From Natrialba chahannaoensis JCM 10990 (lineage in GTDB: Archaea; Halobacteriota; Halobacteria; Halobacteriales; Natrialbaceae), in contig NZ_AOIN01000008.1 of assembly GCF_000337135.1 (NCBI RefSeq), forward strand, positions 285,989 through 349,988: a stretch of 64,000 bases of DNA, written 5' to 3'. Of this stretch, positions 36,099 to 45,380 are shown one piece after another. The position numbers and the translations under genes are program-made. The notes under the pieces are model-generated. The model was not told where the DNA came from and did not search any database. It was given only the letters and a program-made list of their open reading frames with translations. Every line of letters begins with the position of its first letter. Position 1 is the first letter of the stretch.

Positions 36099-37781
36099 CT
36101 ATTCTGCGTTTGTGTGTGAGGCCGAGTCCGTATCAGGAGCGGTTTCGCTTTCTGTCCCCGGCGTTGTCTCCGGAGCCGGAGACGGGACCGGGACCGAGGT
36201 CGAGGACGGTAACGCACTCGAGACCAGCACCGGTTCTGGTATCGTGCCTGCGTCCGGACGCCCGCTCACAGCCTGCTCGATGCGGGCTGCGCGCGTCCAG
36301 CCGAGTTCTGTGGTTGTGAGCACATCCAGCAGACACTTGACGTTGAGCGCGTCGTGGAACTGCTTGTAGCCGACAACGAGCAGCGGCGCGTAGACGAGCA
36401 GCCGCCAGTCCTCGCCCTCGATCTGGATACCGAGCGCCGCAATCAGGAAGACGATGCTCGTGAAGAAGACGAACACCGCGAGCACGGTGAGGATGTGACC
36501 AGCAGCGATTAGCCAGACGATGTATGCCAGCACGACGAAACTCGCAAGCGGCAGGAAGAACATCTCGACCAGCCGGAACGGGAGCGCGATCCGGTTTAAG
36601 TAGCCATACGACGAGTCCGTCACGACCGGCCAGTGCTTGATGATCGTCATGTAGTTGCCACGGTACCAGCGCAGGCGCTGGCGGTAGAGGTCGTGCCAGG
36701 TCGCCGGTGCTTCGGTGTAGACACGTGCGTCACTCACGGAGACGCGGTAGCCAGCCCGAAGCACCTTCATCGTCACGTCGAAGTCCTCCGTGAGCGTGTC
36801 GGGATCGTAGGCGAACACCTCCGAGAGCACCTCGCGGCGATACGCACCCAGACAACCAGGGACGACCATCACGATACCGAAGTAATCGAGCGCGCGCCGG
36901 TAGATGTTCACACCGATGGTGTACTCGAGTTGCTGGCAGCGGGTGACGAGCGAGTCACGGTTCCAGATGGTGACGTTGCTCGCGACGGCACCGATGTCCT
37001 CGTCGGCGGCGAACGGTGCGACGAGGTGCTTCAGGGCGTCTGGGTCGATGATACTGTCGGCGTCGACGGTGACGATGATATCGCCGGAGGCAAACAGGAG
37101 CCCGTAGTTCAGCGCGGAGTACTTGCCGCCGTTTGTCTTGCTGACGACTGAGACCCGCTCACTCGCGGCAGCGAAGGCGCTCGCCTCGGCGAACGTGTCG
37201 TCAGTGCTGCCGTCGTCAACCACGATGATTTCGAGCGCGTCTACAGGATAGTCAGCATCGAGCAGAGATTGGATCGTTCGACCGACGTACCCCTCCTCGT
37301 TGTAGGCCGGGATGAGGACGGTAAGCTGCGGGTAGGGCAATTTCGGCACGTACTTCGAGCGGCCGACCTGGTCGTGGAAGAACGCGATGAACGCAATGAA
37401 CCAGTAGTAGACGAAGATCAACACGACGGCCCCGAGGTGGACGAGCGCAAGCAGTGATGGTCTGAGCCAGCCAAGCCAGACGATGAGCGCGATATAGCAG
37501 GTGACGGCAACCGCCAACCCTCGCGTTCCGAAGACGGCCCGGAATCGTGGGGCGCGTTCGACGACGTAGTACGACCAGCCGAGATAGACCAGTAACAGGA
37601 CGCCGAGGAGTGCGATGGCGTACAGCGTCTGTGGGGCCATCACGTCGATCAGCAGCCAGAACGGCACCAGTGCGGAGAGAAACAGCGCAACCGAGCGCCA
37701 CTTGACCGACTGTAGCTGCCGGATCGCGAACTGTGTGCGCTCGCGACCGAGGACGACTGGCGCGATCATGATTGGATTCAT
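36099..37781 (-). CDS. Processive family 2 glycosyltransferase, membrane-bound
   Basis: 560 residues. Two helices at the start and about four at the end enclose a cytosolic GT-A domain with VPAYNEEG-like start (LIPAYNEEGYVGRTIQSLL), D1 in IIVVDDGSTDD, DxD in TVDADSI, the third Asp in LTEDFDVTMK and QRLRWYRGN. This is the D,D,D,QxxRW set of polysaccharide synthases such as hyaluronan, cellulose and PgaC. It should polymerise and extrude a surface polysaccharide. The start at 37781 overlaps the deacetylase stop by 4 nt (ATGA). The C-terminal ~60 residues are Ser/Pro/Thr-rich. Confidence 0.92.
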   Translation of the reverse strand: MNPIMIAPVVLGRERTQFAIRQLQSVKWRSVALFLSALVPFWLLIDVMAPQTLYAIALLGVLLLVYLGWSYYVVERAPRFRAVFGTRGLAVAVTCYIALIVWLGWLRPSLLALVHLGAVVLIFVYYWFIAFIAFFHDQVGRSKYVPKLPYPQLTVLIPAYNEEGYVGRTIQSLLDADYPVDALEIIVVDDGSTDDTFAEASAFAAASERVSVVSKTNGGKYSALNYGLLFASGDIIVTVDADSIIDPDALKHLVAPFAADEDIGAVASNVTIWNRDSLVTRCQQLEYTIGVNIYRRALDYFGIVMVVPGCLGAYRREVLSEVFAYDPDTLTEDFDVTMKVLRAGYRVSVSDARVYTEAPATWHDLYRQRLRWYRGNYMTIIKHWPVVTDSSYGYLNRIALPFRLVEMFFLPLASFVVLAYIVWLIAAGHILTVLAVFVFFTSIVFLIAALGIQIEGEDWRLLVYAPLLVVGYKQFHDALNVKCLLDVLTTTELGWTRAARIEQAVSGRPDAGTIPEPVLVSSALPSSTSVPVPSPAPETTPGTESETAPDTDSASHTNAE

Positions 37782-39262
37782 CGACCCACCCACTGTTTTA
37801 TCGCCGCGAGCGCCTGTTCGGACTCCGTGTCCTCGTCAGACGATTCGACCTGCTCCGCTGTAATCGCAACGTGAGCCGGTTCGAGAACGCGCCAGCCATC
37901 GTCCGTCTGTTCGACCGTCCCCATCTCGAGTCCGAGCGCGAACTGTTCGATGGTCAAAAAGCCCGTGTTCTCGTCTTTCATGTGCTGGACGAGCAACTCG
38001 AGTTGCTCGACGCGCTCGTCGGTCGTGAAGTACTGGTAGTGAAACATCACGACGTGAACATCGTTCGCTGCGTGGGCCTCATCGAACGAGTTGGTGAGCG
38101 TCTCGAGGTCCTCGAACGGGACGTCGGTTTCATCGTTGGATTCGTTGCTGTCCTCGTCCTCGGAGTCGTCTGCCTCCTCCGCCTCAAGTGCCTGTTCCTC
38201 GTAGGCGGTCCAGTTTTCGAACGCCTGGGTTTCGGGGATGTGAAGGAGGCCGCCGTCTTCGAAGACGGTCTCGTCGGTGGCAGTATCGTTGTTTCCGTCG
38301 CTGTCACCGCTGTTGTCGCTCGTGTTGTCGTTCGCATCGAAGTACGCATCGGTGAACCACTCGCCACCAGAGACGGTGGTGTAGTTCGCTTCCTCGAGGA
38401 TCGATACCGTCGTCTCGTCGTAGGTGTTCATCGGTGGGATGAACGTCGAGGACGGCGAGTGGACACACTCATCGAGCAGTTCCTCGCCGGCTTCGAGCCG
38501 GTCGCGTTGCTCGTCCGCTGGGAGGTCACCGAACTCGCTCGCACCGTAGAAGTCCGTCTCCGCCTCGTGGGTGTAGCCGTGCAGCGCCATCTCGAACTGA
38601 CCGGGATAGTCGTCCTCGAGTGACTGCAGGTACGTACAGAGGTCGGGATCATCGGTCAGCGGTGCCTCACCGTTCGTGTCCGGAATAATCCCCAGCGTTA
38701 CCGGCACCTCCTCGTCGATGAACACCTGATTTACGTCCCGAAGCTCGTCCTGATTGTACCAGGCCTGCACGTCGTCGTTTCGAAAGAGAACGATGGAGTC
38801 GTACTCCTCCCACTCCGGTTCACCCGCGGCCACCGTCGCCGACTCGGTCTCGAGCATCGGCATCACCGATATCGCCCCGGTGATCCCGGCCAGGAGCACC
38901 ATCACGACGAGCGCCGAACTCAACAGTTGCCGGGCCAGCCGCGACTCGGGAACGTAGCGCGCCGGCAGCCAGTTCAGGTTGTCCTCTCGCGACGGGAGCG
39001 TCGGAAACGTCACCGTCGGGAGCGGCGGTGCGACATCCAGATTGAGAGCGAAATCGTCGGTGGCGCGCGCATCGCACTCGAGACACCGGCCGACTGTCTG
39101 GAGTCGCGTGAGGTCGTCCGCCGAAACCTGTCGGGTGCACTTCTCACAGCCGTCCACAAAGTCATCTTCCGGCGCGACGTGGCCGCAGACGTGTTCGTCG
39201 ATGTGCTCTGCAGTGATCGTACGTGAACCACAGACAGGACAGGTGGACGGGAGTGAACTCAT
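37778..39262 (-). CDS. Membrane-anchored polysaccharide deacetylase/DUF2334-type protein
   Basis: 494 residues. The N-terminus has zinc-ribbon motifs (CPVCGSRT ... CEKC ... CLECD). A single membrane helix lies near residue 120 (LLSSALVVMVLLAGITGAIS). The extracellular domain has the NodB-like metal site: Asp pair in LFRNDDVQAW (near residue 160) and HGYTH (near 228), then FIPPMNTYDE. Two Asp/Ser/Asn-rich inserts interrupt it. Coupled to the processive glycosyltransferase, it most likely deacetylates the polymer as PgaB does for PgaC. The start at 39262 is chosen because the zinc ribbon begins right after. Confidence 0.85.
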   Translation of the reverse strand: MSSLPSTCPVCGSRTITAEHIDEHVCGHVAPEDDFVDGCEKCTRQVSADDLTRLQTVGRCLECDARATDDFALNLDVAPPLPTVTFPTLPSREDNLNWLPARYVPESRLARQLLSSALVVMVLLAGITGAISVMPMLETESATVAAGEPEWEEYDSIVLFRNDDVQAWYNQDELRDVNQVFIDEEVPVTLGIIPDTNGEAPLTDDPDLCTYLQSLEDDYPGQFEMALHGYTHEAETDFYGASEFGDLPADEQRDRLEAGEELLDECVHSPSSTFIPPMNTYDETTVSILEEANYTTVSGGEWFTDAYFDANDNTSDNSGDSDGNNDTATDETVFEDGGLLHIPETQAFENWTAYEEQALEAEEADDSEDEDSNESNDETDVPFEDLETLTNSFDEAHAANDVHVVMFHYQYFTTDERVEQLELLVQHMKDENTGFLTIEQFALGLEMGTVEQTDDGWRVLEPAHVAITAEQVESSDEDTESEQALAAIKQWVGR

Positions 39263-39323
39263 ACTAGAAATAGGAGAGTTGAGACGGCCAGTACTGTCAG
39301 CGACCTGCACGTAGTCTCTGTGG

Positions 39324-39361
39324 GTTACCTTGAGGTAACTCCAGTTTTCCGTTCCGAACGG
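39324..39361. promoter_or_regulatory. Two adjacent inverted repeats between divergent operons
   Basis: GTTACC-TTGA-GGTAAC (39324-39339) is followed 9 bp later by CCGTTC-C-GAACGG (39349-39361). Both are perfect dyads, in the space between the deacetylase (minus) and HxlR-receiver (plus) genes. They are good operator candidates for the HxlR regulator, which binds as a dimer. Confidence 0.5.
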
Positions 39362-39462
39362 TCCGCTTGTTTATCATCGGTGGCGAGTACAGTAACAACC
39401 GACCAACAGCCAGGTCCGAAGACGAACTCCCACTCGTAACCGCGATCTCACATCGACGACCC

Positions 39463-40476
39463 ATGAGCCATCCACCTTCCCCGGCAGAGTCGACCGCACT
39501 GTCGATCCTCGGCACCAAGTGGAAGCCCCGGCTGATCGTCGCCCTCGCGATCAATGATCGGCTCGGGTTTGGCGATTTAAAACGCGAACTCGCCGGTATC
39601 TCGGGAAAAGTATTGTCGGAGAACCTGGAGGAACTGCGCGATCACAACATCGTCTCACGCGATGTCGTGCAGGAACAGCCCCGCCGCGTCGAGTACGAAC
39701 TGACTAGTGCCGGACGAGAACTGTACGGAGTTCTTGAATCCCTTGCAGACTGGGATGCGACGTACGCAACCGAGCGCGGCAGACCAACAGTTCTGCTCGC
39801 TGAAGACGATCCACGGCTCCGGGAGCTGTACGCACTGTGGTTGCAAACCGACTACGACGTGGTGACAGCAGCAGATGGCAAGGAAGCGCTCCGCTTGCTC
39901 GATGAGACCATCGATGTGGCAGTGCTCGCTCGTGACCTACCAACACTGGATGGTCCCGCAATCGCAGCCGCACTCGAGACGACCAGCCAACGAACACCGG
40001 TCGCGATCGTAACGTCAGGAAATATTTTCCCTGACGATGTGTCGATACCGGCAGATGTGTTGGTCCGCGATCCGCTCTCGAAAACCACCCTCCGAGAGAT
40101 CGTGGGGCGATTGACGCGACTCAGATCGGAGTCGTCGATTGGTCGAGACGTTCGTGCGCGTCGCAACCGACTGACGTTCGTCGAACGCCACCTCGGGCCG
40201 ACGGTATCGGCGACCGATGCCTACCAGCAGGTAGCGGACGAACTGGCAGCACTCGAGCAGGAACGAGCGGCGGCGGCCGAGTCGAGAGAACCCTGGCGGC
40301 GACTGCGATCGACAGCGGACTCAAACTCAGACTCAGACTCAGACTCGGCGTCCGCGGCCACGAGTCGAGCACAACGCCCCGAGCGAGAGCGTGACCACAA
40401 GCGAACCCACGCGACCGGAAACTCGGCCGAAGACACCAGCACACACAACGACAGTGACGGTGATGAAAACAAATGA
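39463..40476 (+). CDS. HxlR-type HTH fused to a degenerate receiver domain
   Basis: 337 residues. Residues about 8-105 are an HxlR winged-helix DNA-binding domain (LSILGTKWKPRLIVALAIND ... PRRVEYELTSAGREL). Residues about 107-230 are a receiver domain (PTVLLAEDDPRLRELYALWL) that keeps the acidic pair but has Ala156 where the phospho-acceptor Asp belongs (VAVLARDLPTLDG) and lacks the usual Lys in LVRDPLSK. A HalX-like helical stretch and an Asp/Ser tail follow. It should bind DNA without phosphorylation control. It overlaps the next gene by ATGA. Confidence 0.88.
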   Translation: MSHPPSPAESTALSILGTKWKPRLIVALAINDRLGFGDLKRELAGISGKVLSENLEELRDHNIVSRDVVQEQPRRVEYELTSAGRELYGVLESLADWDATYATERGRPTVLLAEDDPRLRELYALWLQTDYDVVTAADGKEALRLLDETIDVAVLARDLPTLDGPAIAAALETTSQRTPVAIVTSGNIFPDDVSIPADVLVRDPLSKTTLREIVGRLTRLRSESSIGRDVRARRNRLTFVERHLGPTVSATDAYQQVADELAALEQERAAAAESREPWRRLRSTADSNSDSDSDSASAATSRAQRPERERDHKRTHATGNSAEDTSTHNDSDGDENK

Positions 40477-41073
40477 CTGGGGCGAACGAAACAGCCGACG
40501 TCCAATCGATCTTGCTCGTCGAAGACGACAATCTCCAGGCGCGGCTGTATCAGATGATGCTCCAGCAACTCGCAAGTCAGGAGGATGCGCCACTCGAGTT
40601 GGTGTCCGTCGAGCACGTCGAAACGCTGGCAGAGACTCGAAACGCGATCGACACGCCCGAGACAGACGACACGACGACAACCGAGACGGGTGACTGCCCG
40701 TTCGACCTTATCCTCCTCGATCTGAACCTCCCCGACTCGAATCGCCTCGACACACTGACGTCGGTACTCGAGTTTACCCACGAGATACCGGTTGTCATCC
40801 TGACCGCGATGGACGACACCGAACTCGGCCAGCGGGCGGTCGAACGTGGTGCGCAAGACTTTCTGATGAAAGAACACGTGACACCGCGGCTGCTCGGACA
40901 GACCGTGGCCTACGCTGTTGAGCGCCAGCACCAGCGCGCTGAAATCGAACGCCAGCGTCGCGAGTTAGCGCTGCTTCACTGGCACGTCCGCCACGAGTAT
41001 CGTGGCGATGCCGCGGTAATACTTGGTTGGGCGTCGGAGCTCACGGCGAGCGATCCCGACACGCAGCGGACAA

Positions 41074-41081
41074 TCGCACGA
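41074..41081 (+). repeat. 8-bp target-site duplication, left copy
   Basis: TCGCACGA, repeated exactly at 42082-42089 on the other side of the IS. Confidence 0.9.
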
Positions 41082-42081
41082 CGCTCTTCTGTAGGAGATT
41101 GTTGATATTGCTCAGCTGTCGCTGTGGAATCGAAGAGAGCAAGGACACCGCGTCAGCGGTGTCCGTTAGGCATGATTCCGCTCGATGTGTTTGGATCGGA
41201 ATCGATCGCAGCGGACCTGTTGGCGCAGGTTCGCTGGCGTAACGGTGTTACTTGCCCTCGCTGCAGTTCTGACCTGACGGTCAAGAACGGCAGCTATGGA
41301 TACTTTCAGCGCTATCTCTGTAAGAATTGCGACCGCACGTTCAACGACAAGACTGGCACAATCTTCGCCCATTCGAAAGTCGCACTCAGAAAGTGGCTGT
41401 CCTCGATTTACGCGTTTCTCCGGTTTAACACGAGTCTTCGCCAGCTTCAGCTAGAAATCGACGTTCAGTACAAAACGATCTACCAACGCGTCGAGCGCTT
41501 CACGAAGGCGCTCGACGCGCCTTCGCTCGATCTTGTTGGTCCAGTCGAGATCGACGAAGTCTACGTTTCTGCAGGGCTGAAAGGCCGCGAGCGCGACCAA
41601 GAGTCGCGCTCGCGTGGCCTGTCCACGCGTGGACGAGGATCGTACGATCAGGACAAACCGCCGGTGTTCACGATCGTCGATCGCGCCACCGGCGAGCGAT
41701 ACGTGATCCCGCGAAATCAGCCGACGAATCGACGATTCGGCTCCTTCTCGCAAACCGCGAGAAGGAGCCACTGACTGTCTACACCGATGGATTTCGTGCC
41801 TACGATCCGTTGGCCGAGGACGACGCATTCGACCGCGAATACGTCGTCCATGGTGACGGCGAGTACGCTGACGAAAACGTTCACGTCAACACCTGCGAGA
41901 GCCACGGATCGCTGCTGCGACCGTGGCTCTCGCCTCATCGAGGCGTCTCAAAAGACAAGCTCACACAGCATCTCCGAGCGTTCCAACTTCGACGAAAGCT
42001 ACTGCGGAAACCAGGGAGAGAAGCGCTCAAACACGCTGTCAAAGCCACTCTGTGAAATCAACAAAGTGCTACACAAGAGCG
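41082..42081 (+). mobile_element. IS1595-family insertion sequence, 1,000 bp
   Basis: Both ends are clear. The left end CGCTCTTCTGTAG matches the reverse complement of the right end CGCTCTTGTGTAG at 12 of 13 positions, extending to about 21 of 25. Perfect 8-bp direct repeats TCGCACGA flank it, the TSD size usual for this family. It carries one transposase gene with a frameshift. Perfect TSDs and clean gene reconstitution show a recent insertion. Confidence 0.93.
41172..42055 (+). pseudogene. IS1595-type transposase with a -1 frameshift
   Basis: The start MIPLDVFGSES leads to a zinc ribbon (CPRCSSDLTVKNG ... CKNCDRTFNDKTGT) and HTH, then the DDE/N catalytic core: VEIDEVYVSAG, later VYTDGFRAYD and HVNTCESHGSLL. 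One base is missing near 41707-41710, after RYVIP. The first frame ends at 41774 and the second frame runs from there to 42055. Unless ribosomal frameshifting restores it, the IS cannot move by itself. No obvious slippery sequence is present. Confidence 0.85.
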
Positions 42082-42089
42082 TCGCACGA
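42082..42089 (+). repeat. 8-bp target-site duplication, right copy
   Basis: TCGCACGA, identical to 41074-41081. Confidence 0.9.
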
Positions 42090-42832
42090 ATCATCGACGC
42101 GGGAGAACACATCGTCGACCTCACTGACTCGATCGCCGCGATGGTGCAGGCGATCGAAACGCCGAATCCGGTTCGTAAGTCCGTCGCGCTTGATCCGGTG
42201 CTCGAAACGGCGGTCGACCGGCTTGAAACACGCTACGACAATCTGGGGTTCGAGTGGGATCCAACACCAGAAGTGGACGTTCAGGTGCTGTCAGACCAAT
42301 TTCTCGGAATTGTCATCAGAGCGACTGTGCATACGCTCGTCGAATGCAGTGGTGTGTCACAGCAGCAGATCGTTCTGCGGCCGTTCCGAACCGAGACCAA
42401 GAGCGATGGCTGTTTCGAGTCGGAGTCGAGATCGAGGTCGAGATCAGAATCGGAGTCACAGTCGAGGCCGGAATCAGACCCCGAAGGCGACCAGCGTATC
42501 GCCAATACCGACGGAAAGAGCGACGATAGGAAGGGCGGCAACGAGACCAGCGCCGGGTTCGACCTCGTCGCACCCACACTCGAGAAAGCGGAGGTCAAGG
42601 CAACAGTAGATGAGCTGAACCAGGGGAGCGACATCGAGTCGATTCTGGTACAGACGTTTCTTGACCGCTACGGTGGCGAGGTGAGAGTTATCTGCCCGGA
42701 AAATGATGGCGAAGAGCCCGTGCTACGTGTCGAATTGGATGCTGCCGAGTGAGTGTGTTGGCCCACTATGACGGTATCTCGACCGGAGAGAAGCGCTCGA
42801 AGCTTGAAGCCCTTTGACCACGTACGATTGAT

Positions 42833-44269
42833 ATGACGGCAGTAGCAGACGGCGAGATTCGTGTGCTCTGTGTCGACGACGACAACGTCATTCTCGGGCT
42901 CACGAAGACCGTTCTCGAACGGCTCGAAGACTCCATCGTCGTCGAGACCGAAACGGATCCGACGGCAGCGCTCGATCGATTTCGAACACGAGACTACGAC
43001 TGTGTCGTCTGTGACTACGAGATGCCGGGGCTGTCGGGGCTCGAACTGCACGATGCGATCCGCGAGGAAACCCCCACGATACCGGTGATCCTGTTCACCG
43101 GCGCTGGTTCGGAAGAGGTTGCAAGCGAGGCGATTCGGCGCGGCATAACCGATTATCTCCGGAAAGAACGCGGGATGGCACAGTACGACGTGCTTGCATC
43201 ACGAATTACAACCGCAGTCGAGCGCTACCGCACATTCGAAGAGCTCCAGCGCAAGAACGCGGCGATGGACGAAGCACCGGTCGGGATCGTGCTAACCGAC
43301 TCGAGTCTCCCCGATAATCCGATCGTCTACGCCAACGAGGAGTTTTACGACCTGACCGGCTATCCCGCCGCGGAGGTACTCGGTCGAAACTGTCGATTTC
43401 TGCAGGGGGAACGAACCGAGCAGGAGCCGGTCGATCGAATGCGAACGGCGATCGAGGCGCGAGAGCCGATAACAACGGAAGTTCGAAACTACCGTCTCGA
43501 CGGGACGATGTTCTGGAACGAGGTGACGATCGCACCGATCGACGACAGCGAAACGCCGTACTTCGTCGGCTTCCAGCACAATATAACTCGCCGGAAGCTC
43601 GCCGAGCAACGACTGAGCCGGCAGAACGAGCGACTCAAGGAGTTTACGGGAACCGTCTCACACGACCTCCGTGGACCGCTTGCCGCCGCAACGGGCTATC
43701 TCGAACTGGCCCGGACGGAAGCAGATGATGTCCCGTTTCTCGACGACGTTGCAGCCGCACACCAGCGAATGGAGACCCTCATTGACGACCTGCTGGTGCT
43801 CGCTCGAGCCGGGAACGTCATCGACGACAGCGAACCAATCTCGATCGTGGAAACCGTCGAAAACGCCTGGAATCCTCCGCCTCATCTGGCAGTGACGCTC
43901 GATATTCAGATACCGGACGACGTGCAGGTTCAGGCGGACCAGAATCGGCTCGTACAACTATTCGAGAACCTCCTCGGAAACAGTCTCGAACACGGCGTTC
44001 ACGACGATGACGGAACAGAGACAGTGACGATCACGGTCGGACCCCTCGAGGACGGGTTCTTCGTCGCGGACGACGGGCCCGGTATTCCGCCAGATAAGCG
44101 CGAGATCGTCTTCGAGTCCGGCTACACGACCAACCCAGACGGCACCGGACTCGGCCTTCGGATCGTCCAGGATATCGTCGATGCTCACGGCTGGAGTGTG
44201 ATTGCAACCGAGAGCGACGAGGGCGGTGCTCGCTTCGAGATTACGGACGTATACAACAATGACGACTGA
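42833..44269 (+). CDS. Receiver-LOV-histidine kinase (blue-light sensor kinase)
   Basis: 478 residues, soluble. Receiver domain 8-130 with phospho-acceptor Asp61 (CVVCDYEMPGLSG). Residues 140-255 are a LOV domain: NPIVYANEEFYDLTGY, the adduct-forming Cys187 in GRNCRFLQG, flavin-contacting Asn219 and Asn229 (NYRLDGTMFWNE), and Gln248 in GFQHN. All the residues needed for the flavin-cysteinyl photocycle are present. HisKA has His277 (VSHDLRGPL); N-box FENLLGNSLEHG, G1 ADDGPGIPP and G2 GTGLGLRIV form an active kinase. It ends the signalling cluster. Confidence 0.92.
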   Translation: MTAVADGEIRVLCVDDDNVILGLTKTVLERLEDSIVVETETDPTAALDRFRTRDYDCVVCDYEMPGLSGLELHDAIREETPTIPVILFTGAGSEEVASEAIRRGITDYLRKERGMAQYDVLASRITTAVERYRTFEELQRKNAAMDEAPVGIVLTDSSLPDNPIVYANEEFYDLTGYPAAEVLGRNCRFLQGERTEQEPVDRMRTAIEAREPITTEVRNYRLDGTMFWNEVTIAPIDDSETPYFVGFQHNITRRKLAEQRLSRQNERLKEFTGTVSHDLRGPLAAATGYLELARTEADDVPFLDDVAAAHQRMETLIDDLLVLARAGNVIDDSEPISIVETVENAWNPPPHLAVTLDIQIPDDVQVQADQNRLVQLFENLLGNSLEHGVHDDDGTETVTITVGPLEDGFFVADDGPGIPPDKREIVFESGYTTNPDGTGLGLRIVQDIVDAHGWSVIATESDEGGARFEITDVYNNDD

Positions 44270-44388
44270 AATGAGCCACAACGTACAGCCAGCATGCCAG
44301 CGTGAGCCGCGTCACTGCCGACGCAACGACCAACCACTACCCACGTGACAACCACCACTTCCGGGACGGTTCTCGTCCGAAAGGGTGC

Positions 44389-44396
44389 CTTTTTAT
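44389..44396 (+). promoter_or_regulatory. TATA box of the PCNA gene
   Basis: CTTTTTAT lies 26-33 bp before the PCNA ATG (44422), a leaderless arrangement. Confidence 0.6.
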
Positions 44397-44421
44397 GCCA
44401 ACCGTCCGTAGCCCGATTCAT

Positions 44422-45165
44422 ATGTTTAAGGCCATCGTGAGCGCGGAAACGCTCACCAGCGCGCTCGACTCGATCAGCGTGCTGGTCGACGAGTGTAAGA
44501 TCCACCTGGAGGAAGACGGACTCGAGATTCGAGCCGTCGACCCCGCAAACGTCGGGATGGTCGACCTCTCGCTCGACGCGGCCGCCTTCGAATCCTACGA
44601 GGCCGACGGCGGGCTGATCGGCGTCGACCTCTCCCGACTCGAAGACATCGCAGGCATGGCCGAATCCGGCCAGCTCATCCAGTTCGAACTCGACGAGGAG
44701 ACCCGAAAGCTCCACATCCAGATCGACGGACTCGAGTACACCCTCGCGCTCATCGATCCGGACAGCATCCGCCAGGAGCCAGACATTCCGGAACTGGACC
44801 TGCCGGCAGAGGTCGTCCTTGAAGGAAAGGACGTCAACCGCTCGGTCACGGCGGCAGATATGGTCTCCGACCACATCGCGCTGGGTGTCAACGAGGGCGA
44901 CGATTCCTTCTACGTCGATGCAGAGGGTGACACTGACGATGTCCACCTCGAACTCACAGCGGACGATCTGATCGACCTACAGGCCGGTCCCGCTCACTCG
45001 CTGTTCAGCCTGGACTACCTGAAGGACATGAACAAGGCGATCCCCTCGAATACCGAGGTCACGCTGCACCTCGGCGAGGAGTTCCCAGTCAAGATCTACT
45101 TCGGCTTCGCGGAGGGACAGGGGCAGGTCACCTATATGCTCGCGCCGCGGATCCAGAGCGACTGA
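44422..45165 (+). CDS. pcn: DNA polymerase sliding clamp (PCNA)
   Basis: 247 residues, the canonical length of archaeal PCNA, which forms a homotrimeric ring around DNA and tethers polymerases, FEN1 and ligase. It starts [40 protein letters not shown] is the conserved inner-ring helix region, and the end [21 protein letters not shown] is the last strand and C-terminal segment that binds PIP-box clients. The interdomain connector region ([16 protein letters not shown]) is intact. It is a single gene. Confidence 0.97.
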   Translation: MFKAIVSAETLTSALDSISVLVDECKIHLEEDGLEIRAVDPANVGMVDLSLDAAAFESYEADGGLIGVDLSRLEDIAGMAESGQLIQFELDEETRKLHIQIDGLEYTLALIDPDSIRQEPDIPELDLPAEVVLEGKDVNRSVTAADMVSDHIALGVNEGDDSFYVDAEGDTDDVHLELTADDLIDLQAGPAHSLFSLDYLKDMNKAIPSNTEVTLHLGEEFPVKIYFGFAEGQGQVTYMLAPRIQSD

Positions 45166-45380
45166 ATCCGCCGTTTTCGCGGACATCCTCGACGGGAGTT
45201 GACCCAGTCGACGCTGCTTTTCCACACCGTCAGCGCCATGTCATCGCTGTTTTGTGAGCGTTGTCTCGTCCCCCTGACCGTGATCTCTCGTTAACAGTCC
45301 ACCAGACCAGACATAAAGCCTGCACAGAGACAGGACAGTCGTTACCTGTCCAGTACTGGTGGGAGGGATACGACCATACC

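Larger units (their letters stand above)
40473..42752 (+). pseudogene. Receiver/pseudo-histidine-kinase gene split by an IS
   Basis: The gene is in two parts (40473-41081 and 42090-42752). Joining them without the IS and one TSD copy gives an unbroken 423-residue frame (TQRTIAR-IIDAGEHIVDLT). The first part is a receiver domain with Asp in LILLDLNLPDSN, then a HisKA-like box HVRHEYRGDAAVI where HDLR is changed to HEYR. The second part is an HATPase-like region without a clear N-box or G boxes, holding a Ser/Glu/Arg linker. It was probably a phospho-relay pseudo-kinase. At present only the receiver and H-box can be made. Confidence 0.85.
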
